From an uncultured Gammaproteobacteria bacterium (GTDB taxonomy: Bacteria > Pseudomonadota > Gammaproteobacteria > Enterobacterales > Succinivibrionaceae), in NCBI GenBank assembly GCA_900315395.1, contig OMZC01000092.1, forward strand, positions 1-45,665: a stretch of DNA of 45,665 bases, in the 5' to 3' direction. Below, piece by piece: positions 26,632-36,401 of the stretch (positions are counted from its first letter, which is position 1; every line of letters starts with the position of its first letter). The notes beneath the pieces are model-generated. The model was not told the origin of the DNA, searched no databases, and was given only the letters and a program-made list of their open reading frames with translations. Position numbers and translations under genes: made by a program.

Positions 26632-26838
26632 ATGTTTAAATCACCTTATAAATATAAAGCTTCATCGCAAAAGAACAGCTGTAATGAGAGTAATCTTTGG
26701 AACGAAGTCCTAACACAGTTTCACAACCTGCCCGAAGAAAGGCAGGATGAGATCATGCTAAGAATTTACAAGAGAGTCTATGCTCAATCGCAACATCAGA
26801 GTAAGCACTATTCTGTGCTCTTGCATGCTAAAGTTTGA
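26632..26838 (+). CDS. Hypothetical small protein, 68 residues
   Basis: Not recognised. It starts after AGAGGG with a spacing of 7-8 bases. The predicted product has a helical middle (SNLWNEVLTQFHNLPEERQDEIMLRIYKRVYAQSQ) between polar ends and no membrane segment. Its last 11 bases overlap the end of the converging sirtuin gene. The helix composition looks protein-like rather than random, and the upstream spacing suggests an independent gene. Still, it could be spurious. Confidence 0.4.
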   Translation: MFKSPYKYKASSQKNSCNESNLWNEVLTQFHNLPEERQDEIMLRIYKRVYAQSQHQSKHYSVLLHAKV

Positions 26839-27562
26839 CGTTATCAGGTAACTTTCCGGTATCAATTAAAGTTGATACAAATTCAGGCAAGGTCTTCGAT
26901 GCTTTTCCATAAATTCCGCAATTAAATTGAGAGCCTACAGCTGATTGAGACAGATTAAACTCGATACAAGCAGCTCCTGAGGCTCTTGCAACCTGACAGA
27001 ATCCTGCAGCAGGATATACCACGCCAGATGTACCTATAGATAAGAACAGGTCACATTTAGAAAGCAGAGTTTCAATTTCATCCATCTGATAAGGCATTTC
27101 ACCAAACCAGACAATATCAGGACGTAGTGACTTGTGGTGGCAGAATTTACATTCTGACTCAACACTAGAATCCTCATCAAAAGGATATCTCTTATTGCAA
27201 TGCTCACAGAGAATACTCTTTAACTTACCATGCATGTGAATGATCTTTTGAGAGCCAGCCTTTTCATGCAGATCATCAATATTCTGTGTCACCAAATTTA
27301 CATTAGCACCGTACTTTTTAGAATATTCCTTTTCTAGTCTTGCTAAAGCTAAGTGAGCTGGATTTGGCTTTTTATCCAGTAAAGAGCGACGCATCTTGTT
27401 ATAAAACTCATGAACTTTAGTTTTATCTCTTAAAAAACCGTCATAAGTTGCAACATCTTCAACTCTTTCCTGTTCCCACAAACCTGTTTCTGAACGAAAG
27501 ACTGGGATACCAGATTCTGCTGAAATTCCAGCACCTGTAAGAATGACGATATTCTGATACAT
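26828..27562 (-). CDS. NAD-dependent protein deacylase, CobB-like sirtuin
   Basis: 244 residues with the Sir2 Rossmann motifs GAGISAESGIPVFR at 10-23 and TQNIDDLHEKAG at 92-103, catalytic His111 (HMHG), zinc cysteines C119/C122 and C138/C141, and IGTSGVVYPAAGF near the C-terminus. It removes acyl groups from lysines using NAD. The class III (CobB/SIRT5) Tyr-x-x-Arg pair that recognises succinyl or malonyl lysine reads Y54-N-K-M57, so Tyr is kept but Arg is Met. This may shift the enzyme to acetyl-lysine. It follows the pepB terminator and is read in the same direction as pepB. Confidence 0.9.
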   Translation of the reverse strand: MYQNIVILTGAGISAESGIPVFRSETGLWEQERVEDVATYDGFLRDKTKVHEFYNKMRRSLLDKKPNPAHLALARLEKEYSKKYGANVNLVTQNIDDLHEKAGSQKIIHMHGKLKSILCEHCNKRYPFDEDSSVESECKFCHHKSLRPDIVWFGEMPYQMDEIETLLSKCDLFLSIGTSGVVYPAAGFCQVARASGAACIEFNLSQSAVGSQFNCGIYGKASKTLPEFVSTLIDTGKLPDNVKL

Positions 27563-27594
27563 ATTAAGCTCCTTATAACAGAAGACTAGTAAGT

Positions 27595-27620
27595 AAAAAG
27601 GATCTGTTTTATCAGATCCT
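27595..27620 (-). terminator. Rho-independent terminator after pepB
   Basis: On the minus strand AGGATCTG, loop ATAAAA, CAGATCCT, then TTTTT. It begins 9 bp after the pepB stop codon. Confidence 0.85.
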
Positions 27621-27628
27621 CTTTACTG

Positions 27629-28963
27629 TTACTCACAAAGCCAAGTTGCCAAACCTAAGATAGTGCTACCTGTAGGACCTGCTGCGAGGAATGGTGAGCC
27701 ATCAGGTAAATAAGCTGATGAGAGATCGATATGAACCCATGGAGTGGATTTATCGACAAATTGCTCTAAGAAGGAGGCTGCAACTGATGAGCCAGGTGCA
27801 CCTTCACCGTGACCTGAGTTAGTTACAGTAGCTCTTCTAGAGGATAAGAAACGTCTGTGATATGGAGCTAAAGGTAACTGCCAGTACATCTCACCTGTCT
27901 TATCAAAAGCAGACACTAAAGACTTATCAAGTTCTTGCTCTTTAGTTAAGACTGAGAACATATCACGGCCTACTGCAATCTTTGCAGCACCGGTTAGAGT
28001 TGCCATATCAAGGATATATTGAGCCTTATCCTCGCTTGCCTGTAAAAGACCATCTGCTTGTACTAATCTACCTTCAGCATCAGTGTTGTTAATTTCAACA
28101 GTAATGCCATTTGGATAGGTTACGATGTCGCCTGGCAACATACCACGACCTGAGACCATGTTCTCAGAACAGCACAAATACAATCTTACATGCTTTTTAA
28201 TACCAAGTTTAGCCGCAAGAGTTACAGCGCCACATAGATAAACCACAGCGGTCTTATCTGTACGCATTGTCTCCATGTACTTATCAGGCTTTAGAGAATA
28301 ACCACCGGTATCAAAAGTAATACCCTTGCCAACTAGAGCTACCTGTACAGGAGCATCTTTGTCACAGCACTTTGGTACATAGTCAATGATGCCCATGCAA
28401 GGATCTTCATCTGAAGCAAAGCCTACAGCATTTAAACCTGAATACTTTTCAAACTCCACATCACCACGCTTGATAAGATTTAGTGAAGCACTATCGCCTT
28501 GTGTGTCAGCTGTTTCTTTTACAAGATCGAATAAGACCTTGATTACTTTTTCAGGTGTTGAGATCTTTGAGTCACTGTCAGCAATCTTTCTAAAGATACT
28601 TACTGTATTAACAGTCATGGCTACTTTATCTAGGACATCTTGAGCTAAATCGTATGACACGGTGTAATCATGTTTACCGTCATATAAGGCAGTTAAAAAC
28701 CAGTAAAACTCTAGTTCTGACAGAGCTACATCTGACTTTAAAGCAAAGTTGTAGAGCTTTAATGAAGCGATAGTCTTAGCTGCAACTTGGTACCACTTAA
28801 AATCATTTGTATTTACAAAAACGTCATAACCACCGTTAGCATTTGGAGCAAAAGCACTGTCTTTTGAAAATGGAGCTTTAGCAGTACCTTCTTTTAAGCT
28901 AACCAAAACTAGTTCTTCATTGGCACTAGCATTTTTGTCACTGTAATTTAAAAGTTTAAACAT
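27629..28963 (-). CDS. pepB: M17-family leucyl aminopeptidase, PepB-like
   Basis: Di-metal aminopeptidase of the M17 family. Metal and catalytic residues are visible in VGKGITFDTGGYSLKP, in the Asp of MRTD, and in the hallmark NTDAEGRL. CCSENMVSGRGMLPGDIVTYPNG and LTGAAKIAVG resemble E. coli peptidase B more than PepA. The ATG at 28963 is preferred to an in-frame ATG six codons upstream because GAGG sits correctly before it. That ribosome-binding site overlaps the stop codon of the cysteine desulfurase gene, so the two are translationally coupled. From this start the protein has 444 residues (PepB 427). The M-R-T-D-K-T-A block differs from the usual D-M-G-G-A after the metal Asp. Confidence 0.85.
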   Translation of the reverse strand: MFKLLNYSDKNASANEELVLVSLKEGTAKAPFSKDSAFAPNANGGYDVFVNTNDFKWYQVAAKTIASLKLYNFALKSDVALSELEFYWFLTALYDGKHDYTVSYDLAQDVLDKVAMTVNTVSIFRKIADSDSKISTPEKVIKVLFDLVKETADTQGDSASLNLIKRGDVEFEKYSGLNAVGFASDEDPCMGIIDYVPKCCDKDAPVQVALVGKGITFDTGGYSLKPDKYMETMRTDKTAVVYLCGAVTLAAKLGIKKHVRLYLCCSENMVSGRGMLPGDIVTYPNGITVEINNTDAEGRLVQADGLLQASEDKAQYILDMATLTGAAKIAVGRDMFSVLTKEQELDKSLVSAFDKTGEMYWQLPLAPYHRRFLSSRRATVTNSGHGEGAPGSSVAASFLEQFVDKSTPWVHIDLSSAYLPDGSPFLAAGPTGSTILGLATWLCE

Positions 28964-28965
28964 GT

Positions 28966-30147
28966 TTACCTCACATTCCACATTGAACCTGCTGCAACAA
29001 GCTTTGGAACTTTTGTAGTAATTTCATTGATTAAAACGTCCACATCCTCATCTTTGGTAAATCTGCCAAAAGACAGTCTTAATGAAGCGCGAGCTTCATC
29101 ATCACTAAGACCGATTGCTTTTAAGATATAGGATGGTTTTAAATCGCTTGATGAACATGCAGAGCCTGTAGATGCTGCAATATTAGATAAGGTAGGTAAG
29201 AGCATATGACCATCTACACCATCAAAGCTAATGGAGAGAATATTAGGTAAGTTATGCTCTTTTGAGCCGTTTACAATAAGACCTGGTACATCTTTAATAC
29301 CATCTAAGATCTTCTGTCTTAATTTTTCAAAACGAGCTTTATCAGTTTTAGCCTCTGTTTTTAAGATCTCAAAAGCCTTACCTAAACCTGCAACTTCATG
29401 GGTAGGCACAGTACCGCCACGCAGTCCCTTTTCCTGACCACCTCCATAGATTTGCGCAAATAAAGGTACATTGGCAGCTTTTCTTACATATAAAGCACCA
29501 ACGCCTTTTGGACCACAAACTTTTTCAGCTGTTAATGAAACCATATCAATATCACTATGGTCATAGTCCATCTTTAAGTAGCCTATGCTCTGAGCGGTAT
29601 CGGTGTGGAAGAAAACATTATGCTTTTTACAAACACTAGCAATAGCATGTACATCGCTTATAGCACCTAAAACAGAGTTTGCCTGAGCAATTGAGACTAA
29701 AAAAGTGTCATCATCAATTGCATCTTCAACCATAGCAGGAGTGATGATGCCTTCTTTAGTAGGAGTTAAATAAGTTACCTTATAGCCATCATCTTCTAAA
29801 AGTTCACAGGCCTCTAAGATAGCCTTGTGCTCAATTTTTGAAGTGATGATGTGACGTCTTGTATCACCTTTTTTAGCTAAGCCTTTAGCTAAACCAAAGA
29901 TTGCAAGATTGTTACTCTCGGTCGCACCTGAGGTAAAAGTGATCTCCAGAGGAGAAGCTCCAATTAAGGTAGCTACCTGCTCTCTTGCTGTCTCCACAGA
30001 TTCGGCAGCTTCCCAACCGTAGACATGATCTTTAGCATGAGGGTTTGCAAAATGCCCCTCAATAGACATGCATGACACCATAGTGTCGATAACTCTTTTA
30101 TCAGTTGGAGTTGCAGCTGCATAATCAAAATAAACTGGTTTTGTCAT
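28966..30147 (-). CDS. Cysteine desulfurase, IscS/NifS family
   Basis: PLP enzyme of 393 residues that takes sulfur from cysteine as an enzyme persulfide. The fold-type I motifs are clear: FTSGATESNN at 71-80, HTDTAQSIGYL at 181-191, PLP-binding Lys209 and the persulfide Cys331 in GSACSSSDLKPSYIL, which has the IscS-type loop. The block before the PLP lysine reads S-L-T-A-E-K instead of the common S-A-H-K. No iscR, iscU, iscA or other Fe-S assembly gene is adjacent; instead it is coupled to pepB and preceded by an ArsR regulator 109 bp upstream. In E. coli pepB closes the isc operon, so this may be a rearranged remnant of that arrangement. Confidence 0.9.
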   Translation of the reverse strand: MTKPVYFDYAAATPTDKRVIDTMVSCMSIEGHFANPHAKDHVYGWEAAESVETAREQVATLIGASPLEITFTSGATESNNLAIFGLAKGLAKKGDTRRHIITSKIEHKAILEACELLEDDGYKVTYLTPTKEGIITPAMVEDAIDDDTFLVSIAQANSVLGAISDVHAIASVCKKHNVFFHTDTAQSIGYLKMDYDHSDIDMVSLTAEKVCGPKGVGALYVRKAANVPLFAQIYGGGQEKGLRGGTVPTHEVAGLGKAFEILKTEAKTDKARFEKLRQKILDGIKDVPGLIVNGSKEHNLPNILSISFDGVDGHMLLPTLSNIAASTGSACSSSDLKPSYILKAIGLSDDEARASLRLSFGRFTKDEDVDVLINEITTKVPKLVAAGSMWNVR

Positions 30148-30256
30148 AATGATTTTGATTGTTATTTATAAAATGTAATAATGTGAACAGTTGTAGTTGT
30201 AATCATTTGTAACAATGTATTATAAATCAGCATATTACTGTACTTTAATCACACAA

Positions 30257-30673
30257 CTATTCTTTAATATGAGATAAAGCTAAAGCAAAAACAGATTCAA
30301 CATGTGAGTCATTTAGAGCATAGAAGACTTTTCTACCCTCTCTTTTTACTCTGACAAGTTTGTTAATTCTCATATAAGCTAATTGATGAGATACTGCTGA
30401 TTTACTCAAGCCTACAAGAGATGCAATGTCACTTACACACAGCCATTTATGTAAGAGCATGGCATGAACCATATTTAATCTTGTAGGATCAGATAAAGCT
30501 TTAAAGAATTCACTCATTACTAAAGCATCATCTGAGGCTAGCATTTGAGATTTAATGGATTCTTTTTGACTGTCATCAAGATCAACAGCATGATCTGAGG
30601 CTGTATCTACTGTATGGTCAACACCACAGTTGCATACAGAGCAAGAAGTGATTTTGTCTTTGTTCTCTGCCAT
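30257..30673 (-). CDS. ArsR/SmtB-family metal-sensing repressor
   Basis: 138-residue winged-helix repressor (FFKALSDPTRLNMVHAML, SDIASLVGLSKSAVSHQLAYMRINKLVRVKREGRKVFYAL). Two kinds of metal site can be seen. The alpha-5 site of SmtB/CzrA type is complete: D122-x-H124-x10-H135-x2-E138. The N-terminus also has CxxCxC (C11, C14, C16), and Cys79 in the LCVS segment corresponds to the first cysteine of the CadC LCVC site; the second is Ser. A Zn(II) or Cd(II)/Pb(II) sensor is therefore likely. It starts 10 bp after the stop of the nlpI-like gene and precedes the cysteine desulfurase gene. No metal efflux gene is in view, so its targets are unknown. Confidence 0.88.
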   Translation of the reverse strand: MAENKDKITSCSVCNCGVDHTVDTASDHAVDLDDSQKESIKSQMLASDDALVMSEFFKALSDPTRLNMVHAMLLHKWLCVSDIASLVGLSKSAVSHQLAYMRINKLVRVKREGRKVFYALNDSHVESVFALALSHIKE

Positions 30674-30683
30674 TGCTAACCTC

Positions 30684-31664
30684 TTATTCGTTATCAGTAT
30701 CTTCTAGTGGAGCTACTTTTAAGAGATTATACTTTCTCTCTAAAGCCTGCATTTCAATATAAGCATTTCTATACTCTAAGAAGCCATACTTACGGGTAGT
30801 TCTGCATAACTTAAAGTAGTCATATGCAAGCTTATCATTACCATTTTCTAAAGCTTTTTTGCCCACGTAATAATAAGCTTCACAAAGATGTTCCTGGAAG
30901 AGATCTTCATCATCTTTAACTAAGAGCATATCTTTGAACAGTTCTTTTTGAGACATCTTGCCTAAATAGTAAAGAACTAAAGCATCGCCCCATGAGTCTT
31001 TTCTTTTAGCAGTTTGTCCTTTGATATAGTTCTGCTCAAGATTTTTTAATGCCTTTTCTTTGCCTAAAACCTTTTCTTCAACAAAGTACATTGAGAGCAT
31101 TCTGTAAGGATCGGTAGGATCGGTATTAAAGAATACTTTCATGTCATCTACAGCCATCTTGTAATGACGGGTGTAGTACATTACAAAAGCACGATTTAAG
31201 TATGGATAGGTGCTTGTCTTTTTCTTATCTAACTCAATAGCTGAGTCAAAGGCATCACAAGCTTCAGCAATTCGGCCTTCTTTAAAGAAATAGATACCTA
31301 ATAATTCATATGGACGAGCATAACCTGGCTTATTGACAATAGAGTTCATGAGCATGAATCTTGCCATAGCTTCAAGACCAAGATCGTCATAAACAGAGCC
31401 TACCTCATAGAACAGCTCTGCCTTATCCTCAGGAGATTTAGCATCTGACTCTAAGATCATCAAAAGATTAGTCAGAATGTTCTGTTCACGGGTTAAGCTT
31501 TTTTCAGAAATAGATGCAGTGTAGACATATTCAGAAGGAACAGTAATCGCCCCTTCAAGATCTAATTTAGATGATGAAGTAAAGTTTTGGCAACCTGTTA
31601 AGGCCATTAAGGCAACAAGACCCATACCTGTTGCTAGGGAATGGGTCTTTAAAAATCTAAACAT
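30684..31664 (-). CDS. nlpI: NlpI-like TPR lipoprotein
   Basis: 326 residues. The signal peptide ends in MALTGC, so Cys25 should be lipidated. Tetratricopeptide repeats follow (AELFYEVGSVYDDLGLEAMARFMLMNSIVNKPGYARPYELLG, ACDAFDSAIELDKKKTSTYPYLNRAFVMYYTRHYKMAVDDM). In E. coli NlpI (294 residues) is an outer-membrane adaptor for peptidoglycan hydrolases and the protease Prc. Domain order and repeat spacing fit; the usual neighbour pnp is not here. It follows secF by 20 bp and may share its transcript. Confidence 0.82.
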   Translation of the reverse strand: MFRFLKTHSLATGMGLVALMALTGCQNFTSSSKLDLEGAITVPSEYVYTASISEKSLTREQNILTNLLMILESDAKSPEDKAELFYEVGSVYDDLGLEAMARFMLMNSIVNKPGYARPYELLGIYFFKEGRIAEACDAFDSAIELDKKKTSTYPYLNRAFVMYYTRHYKMAVDDMKVFFNTDPTDPYRMLSMYFVEEKVLGKEKALKNLEQNYIKGQTAKRKDSWGDALVLYYLGKMSQKELFKDMLLVKDDEDLFQEHLCEAYYYVGKKALENGNDKLAYDYFKLCRTTRKYGFLEYRNAYIEMQALERKYNLLKVAPLEDTDNE

Positions 31665-31684
31665 TATTTATCTTATTTTCAGTA

Positions 31685-32632
31685 TCAGTCCATGGTTTCA
31701 TAACCATCTGACTCTTTCTTTTCGACCTTTACTGGAACTAAGTTTTCTCTCTTAATTCCTAAGATTAAAGCCCAAGTTGAAGCCACATAGATTGATGAAA
31801 TAGTACCAAATACAATACCAACAAACAATGCTAAGGCGAAACCATAAATCATTTCACCACCAAATATCATTAAAGATACCACGGTGATAAGGGTTGTGCC
31901 TGAGGTGATGATGGTTCTTGATAAAGTTTCTGTAATAGAAATATTGAACACATCATACATAGAGGTATTACGAGGTAAGTTAACTGCATTTTCACGGATA
32001 CGATCGAACACAACGATCTTATCGTTCAGTGAGTAACCTACAACGGTTAAAACTGCAGCTAATACAGTTAAGTCGTATTCAATCTGCATTACAGAGAACA
32101 CACCTAGAACTACGATAACATCGTATGCTAAAGAAATAACCGCACCAGTTGCCATACGCCACTCGAAACGGAATGCAACGTAAGCTAGAATTGCAATCAA
32201 TGATACAACAATAGCTAAGATACCGCTTTCTACAAGTTCCTCACCTACAGCAGGACCTACGTACTCAGAACGGCTTAATTTTACGTTCTCGTCGATAGTC
32301 TTTGATGCTGCCATTACTTTGTTAGTAACAGTCTGCTGGTCTAAGCCCTCTTTAGGAGCAACTCTAACCATCACATCTTTTTGTGAACCAAAGTGCTGAG
32401 TGGTACCTACGATACCTTCTTTAGCATAGGCATCTTTTACCTGATTAAGATCAACACCATCTGTGTATTCGGTTTCAACCACAATACCGCCGGTGAAATC
32501 AAGGCCCCAGTTAAGGCCTTTTGTACACATAGCGACAATGCTTCCGATTACCAAGGCAATGCAGATTAACTCTACAGTGCCTTTGATCTTCATAAACGGA
32601 ATAACTGTACCGTCTTTAATAAACTGTAACAT
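31685..32632 (-). CDS. secF: Protein translocase subunit SecF
   Basis: 315-residue partner of SecD with six transmembrane helices. It has an N-terminal TM (VELICIALVIGSIVAMCT), the periplasmic first domain starting GLNWGLDFTGGIVVE, and the RND-type membrane block with YVGPAVGEELVESG, AVLTVVGYSLNDKIVVFDRIREN and FGGEMIYGFALALFVGIVFGTISSIYVA. SecDF uses proton flow to pull proteins across the inner membrane on the periplasmic side. It lies 11 bp after secD. Confidence 0.96.
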   Translation of the reverse strand: MLQFIKDGTVIPFMKIKGTVELICIALVIGSIVAMCTKGLNWGLDFTGGIVVETEYTDGVDLNQVKDAYAKEGIVGTTQHFGSQKDVMVRVAPKEGLDQQTVTNKVMAASKTIDENVKLSRSEYVGPAVGEELVESGILAIVVSLIAILAYVAFRFEWRMATGAVISLAYDVIVVLGVFSVMQIEYDLTVLAAVLTVVGYSLNDKIVVFDRIRENAVNLPRNTSMYDVFNISITETLSRTIITSGTTLITVVSLMIFGGEMIYGFALALFVGIVFGTISSIYVASTWALILGIKRENLVPVKVEKKESDGYETMD

Positions 32633-32643
32633 GAACTTGTCTC

Positions 32644-34518
32644 CTAAATGTACAGCTTCTTAATGTTACGTCCGCCGTAGATGATATTAACTACAGCACG
32701 GCAAGCTGTAACAGCAGTAAACATAGAGCTTGCAAGACCAATCATCAGAACTAAAGCGAAGCCCTTAACAGCACCTGTACCTACCATGAATAGGATTAAA
32801 GCTGTAATGAAAGAGGTAATGTTAGAATCGGCAATGGTTACGAATGCTCTAGCATAACCTTCATTGATAGCCTGCTGAATTGGTCTACCATGTCTGATTT
32901 CCTCACGGATGCGCTCGTAAATCAGCACGTTAGCATCAACTGCCATACCTAAGGTTAACACGATACCTGCAATACCAGGTAAGGTCATTGTTGCACCAGG
33001 AATTAAAGACATCACACCTACTAGAAGTACTAAGTTAAAGAGCAGAGCTAAGTTTGCAATCAAACCGAATGACTTGTAGTAGATAATCATGAATACGAAC
33101 AGGAAGGCAACACCGTACAGCATAGCCTTTAAGCCGTTTTCAATGTTCTGCTGACCTAATGAAGGACCAATAGTTCTTTCTTCAACAATCTGAATAGGAG
33201 CAATCAGAGCACCAGCTCTTAATAATAGAGCCAAGTTATGAGCTTCTTTAGGTGAATCCAAACCAGTGATTCTGAAGTTTGAACCTAAACGTGACTGAAT
33301 GGTTGCCACGTTAATCATTCTTTCAATCTTCTTGAACTTAGGCTTGTAGTTAGGCTCACCTGGTTTTGGAGCATTAGGATCGGTTGATGGAACAACTACA
33401 TACTCAATGAAGTTGGTACCCATTGGCTTACCAATATTGTCTTTAGTAAAGTTAGACATAATGGTACCGCCACGAGAATCTAAGCTAATATTAACCTGAG
33501 GACGACCGTTTTCATCAGCGCTTGAGCTTGCATCAACAATATGATCACCAGTTAAAACAACCTGCTTTTGAACTACTACAGGATAGCCCTTAGCATCGTT
33601 GATAACTTCAGTACCTGCTGGTACGTGACCTGCAGCTGCTGCCTGAACATCAGCATTTGAATCAACAAGTCTGAATTCCAAAGTTGCAGTTGCACCTAAG
33701 ATTTCTTTTGCTCTTGCTGTATCCTGAACACCTGGCAGCTCAACAACTAATCTGTCAGCACCCTGTCTTTGAACTAAAGGTTCTGCTACACCTAACTCGT
33801 TAACACGGTTACGGATAATATTGATGTTCTGATCAACAGCATTAGTACGAACTTCAGACAGTTTTGCAGGAGTCATTGTTGCTCTTACAAAATACTTATC
33901 GCCGATATCCTGTGATACAACTGTAAAGTCCTTGTGGTTAGTCTCAAGAACTTTCTTTGCATTATCACGAGTCTCTTCGTCTTTGAACTCAACTAATACG
34001 TAGTCGTTTTCAGCCTTAACGCCAGTCAAACGGATACCACGGTTACGAAGCTCAGTTCTAAAGTCGTTTGTAAGCTGAGTTCTCATCTTCTTCATAGCTT
34101 CTTCCATGTCAACTTCCATTAAGAAGTGAACACCACCACGAAGATCAAGACCTAACTTTAATGGGTGCATGCCAATTGCTCTCATCCAAGCAGGAGTTGC
34201 AGGAGCTAGGTTTAATGCAACCACATAATTCTCACCTAACTGCTTAGTTACAATTTCTCTTGCAGTTAACTGTGAATCGGTATTGTTAAAACGGATAAGA
34301 AGCTGGCTGTTCTCAAACTCGTAGTTACCTTCAAGGTTCTTTGCATCTAATGAAGCTTTGATTGAATCTACTGTTTTCTGATCGAGTTCGGTGCCGTGAC
34401 TTCCTGAAATCTGCAGAGCAGGATCTTCACCGTATAGATTTGGGAGGGAATAGAAAAAACCAATGGCAATAATTAAAAATACCATTATGTTTTTCCACAA
34501 AGGGAATTTGTTTAACAC
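32644..34518 (-). CDS. secD: Protein translocase subunit SecD
   Basis: 624 residues (E. coli 615): N-terminal TM ([20 protein letters not shown]), large periplasmic P1 domain with [20 protein letters not shown] and [30 protein letters not shown], then five TMs with [40 protein letters not shown] and [15 protein letters not shown]. The start codon is GTG at 34518, supported by GAGGG nine bases upstream. That ribosome-binding stretch repeats the GGTAGCT of a terminator-like hairpin just upstream, so initiation may be affected by RNA folding. Operon yajC-secD-secF is standard. Confidence 0.96.
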   Translation of the reverse strand: MLNKFPLWKNIMVFLIIAIGFFYSLPNLYGEDPALQISGSHGTELDQKTVDSIKASLDAKNLEGNYEFENSQLLIRFNNTDSQLTAREIVTKQLGENYVVALNLAPATPAWMRAIGMHPLKLGLDLRGGVHFLMEVDMEEAMKKMRTQLTNDFRTELRNRGIRLTGVKAENDYVLVEFKDEETRDNAKKVLETNHKDFTVVSQDIGDKYFVRATMTPAKLSEVRTNAVDQNINIIRNRVNELGVAEPLVQRQGADRLVVELPGVQDTARAKEILGATATLEFRLVDSNADVQAAAAGHVPAGTEVINDAKGYPVVVQKQVVLTGDHIVDASSSADENGRPQVNISLDSRGGTIMSNFTKDNIGKPMGTNFIEYVVVPSTDPNAPKPGEPNYKPKFKKIERMINVATIQSRLGSNFRITGLDSPKEAHNLALLLRAGALIAPIQIVEERTIGPSLGQQNIENGLKAMLYGVAFLFVFMIIYYKSFGLIANLALLFNLVLLVGVMSLIPGATMTLPGIAGIVLTLGMAVDANVLIYERIREEIRHGRPIQQAINEGYARAFVTIADSNITSFITALILFMVGTGAVKGFALVLMIGLASSMFTAVTACRAVVNIIYGGRNIKKLYI

Positions 34519-34537
34519 TGTTAGCTACCCTCAAAGT

Positions 34538-34570
34538 AAAAAAACACAAAGCTACCGATTAAGGTAGCTT
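34538..34570 (-). terminator. Terminator-like hairpin between yajC and secD
   Basis: On the minus strand AAGCTACC, loop TTAATC, GGTAGCTT, then TGTG and seven T residues. It lies 20-52 bp before the secD GTG. It may be a partial terminator or attenuator. The same GGTAGCT recurs at the secD ribosome-binding site, giving an alternative pairing partner for the left arm. Confidence 0.6.
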
Positions 34571-34587
34571 CATTTATGGATTAAAAA

Positions 34588-34965
34588 TTATTTTGAATTT
34601 TTAGGAGCACTTACAGACTTGTCTACAGCAACAGCCTCTAAAGTTCCCTTTGGCAGAACTGCTACAACGTAGTTGCGCTTGATCTGCATTACAACGCCAC
34701 TAGAAACAGAAACTAAAACATATTCCTTGTTGTCTGGTAGCTTAACAATACGGCCAGCGATACCGCCGTTAGTTAAAACCTCATCGCCTACTGCTAAGTT
34801 ATCTAATAACTTCTGCATCTCTTTACGCTTCTTGTTGTTTGGACGCATAAAGAAGAAATAAACAGCGATCATACAGATTGTCAGCACAATGATCATACTG
34901 AAATCACCCTGCTGTGCTGGATTTGCAGCAGCATCAGCTGCAAATGCGGTTGGAATAATGCTCAT
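34588..34965 (-). CDS. yajC: Sec translocon accessory protein YajC
   Basis: 125-residue membrane protein with a single TM (about 23-41, SMIIVLTICMIAVYFFFM) followed by RPNNKKRKEMQKLLDNLAVGDEVLTNGGIAGRIVKL, the family signature. It binds SecDF and YidC. The N-terminal 22 residues (MSIIPTAFAADAAANPAQQG) are Ala-rich and precede the TM as in E. coli. The 224-bp gap to tgt has two inverted repeats. Confidence 0.95.
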   Translation of the reverse strand: MSIIPTAFAADAAANPAQQGDFSMIIVLTICMIAVYFFFMRPNNKKRKEMQKLLDNLAVGDEVLTNGGIAGRIVKLPDNKEYVLVSVSSGVVMQIKRNYVVAVLPKGTLEAVAVDKSVSAPKNSK

Positions 34966-35013
34966 ATTTTTTTCCTGTAGTTAATAAAAATATCAAAGAT
35001 AATTCTTTGAATT

Positions 35014-35061
35014 AGTGCAGATTTTTAAATTCAAACTGTCTTTAAAATAAAGATCTGCACT
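35014..35061 (-). promoter_or_regulatory. Inverted repeat in the tgt-yajC gap
   Basis: AGTGCAGAT (35014-35022) and ATCTGCACT (35053-35061) form a 9-bp perfect inverted repeat with 30 bp between. A second, TCAAAG/CTTTGA (34993-35010), lies between it and yajC. There is no T-run. They may structure the yajC leader RNA. Confidence 0.45.
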
Positions 35062-35189
35062 GACATAAATTGGTTGTTAGAAGCTAGATTTAATCTAAAT
35101 GATTAACCTTATATTACTAGCTTTCAAACAGACATCACAAAAGTATATCACAGTTTATGCACAAATCTATTCATGCGCAAAATTGTCAT

Positions 35190-36392
<1,203 letters not shown>

Positions 36393-36401
36393 TTAGCTTA
36401 T

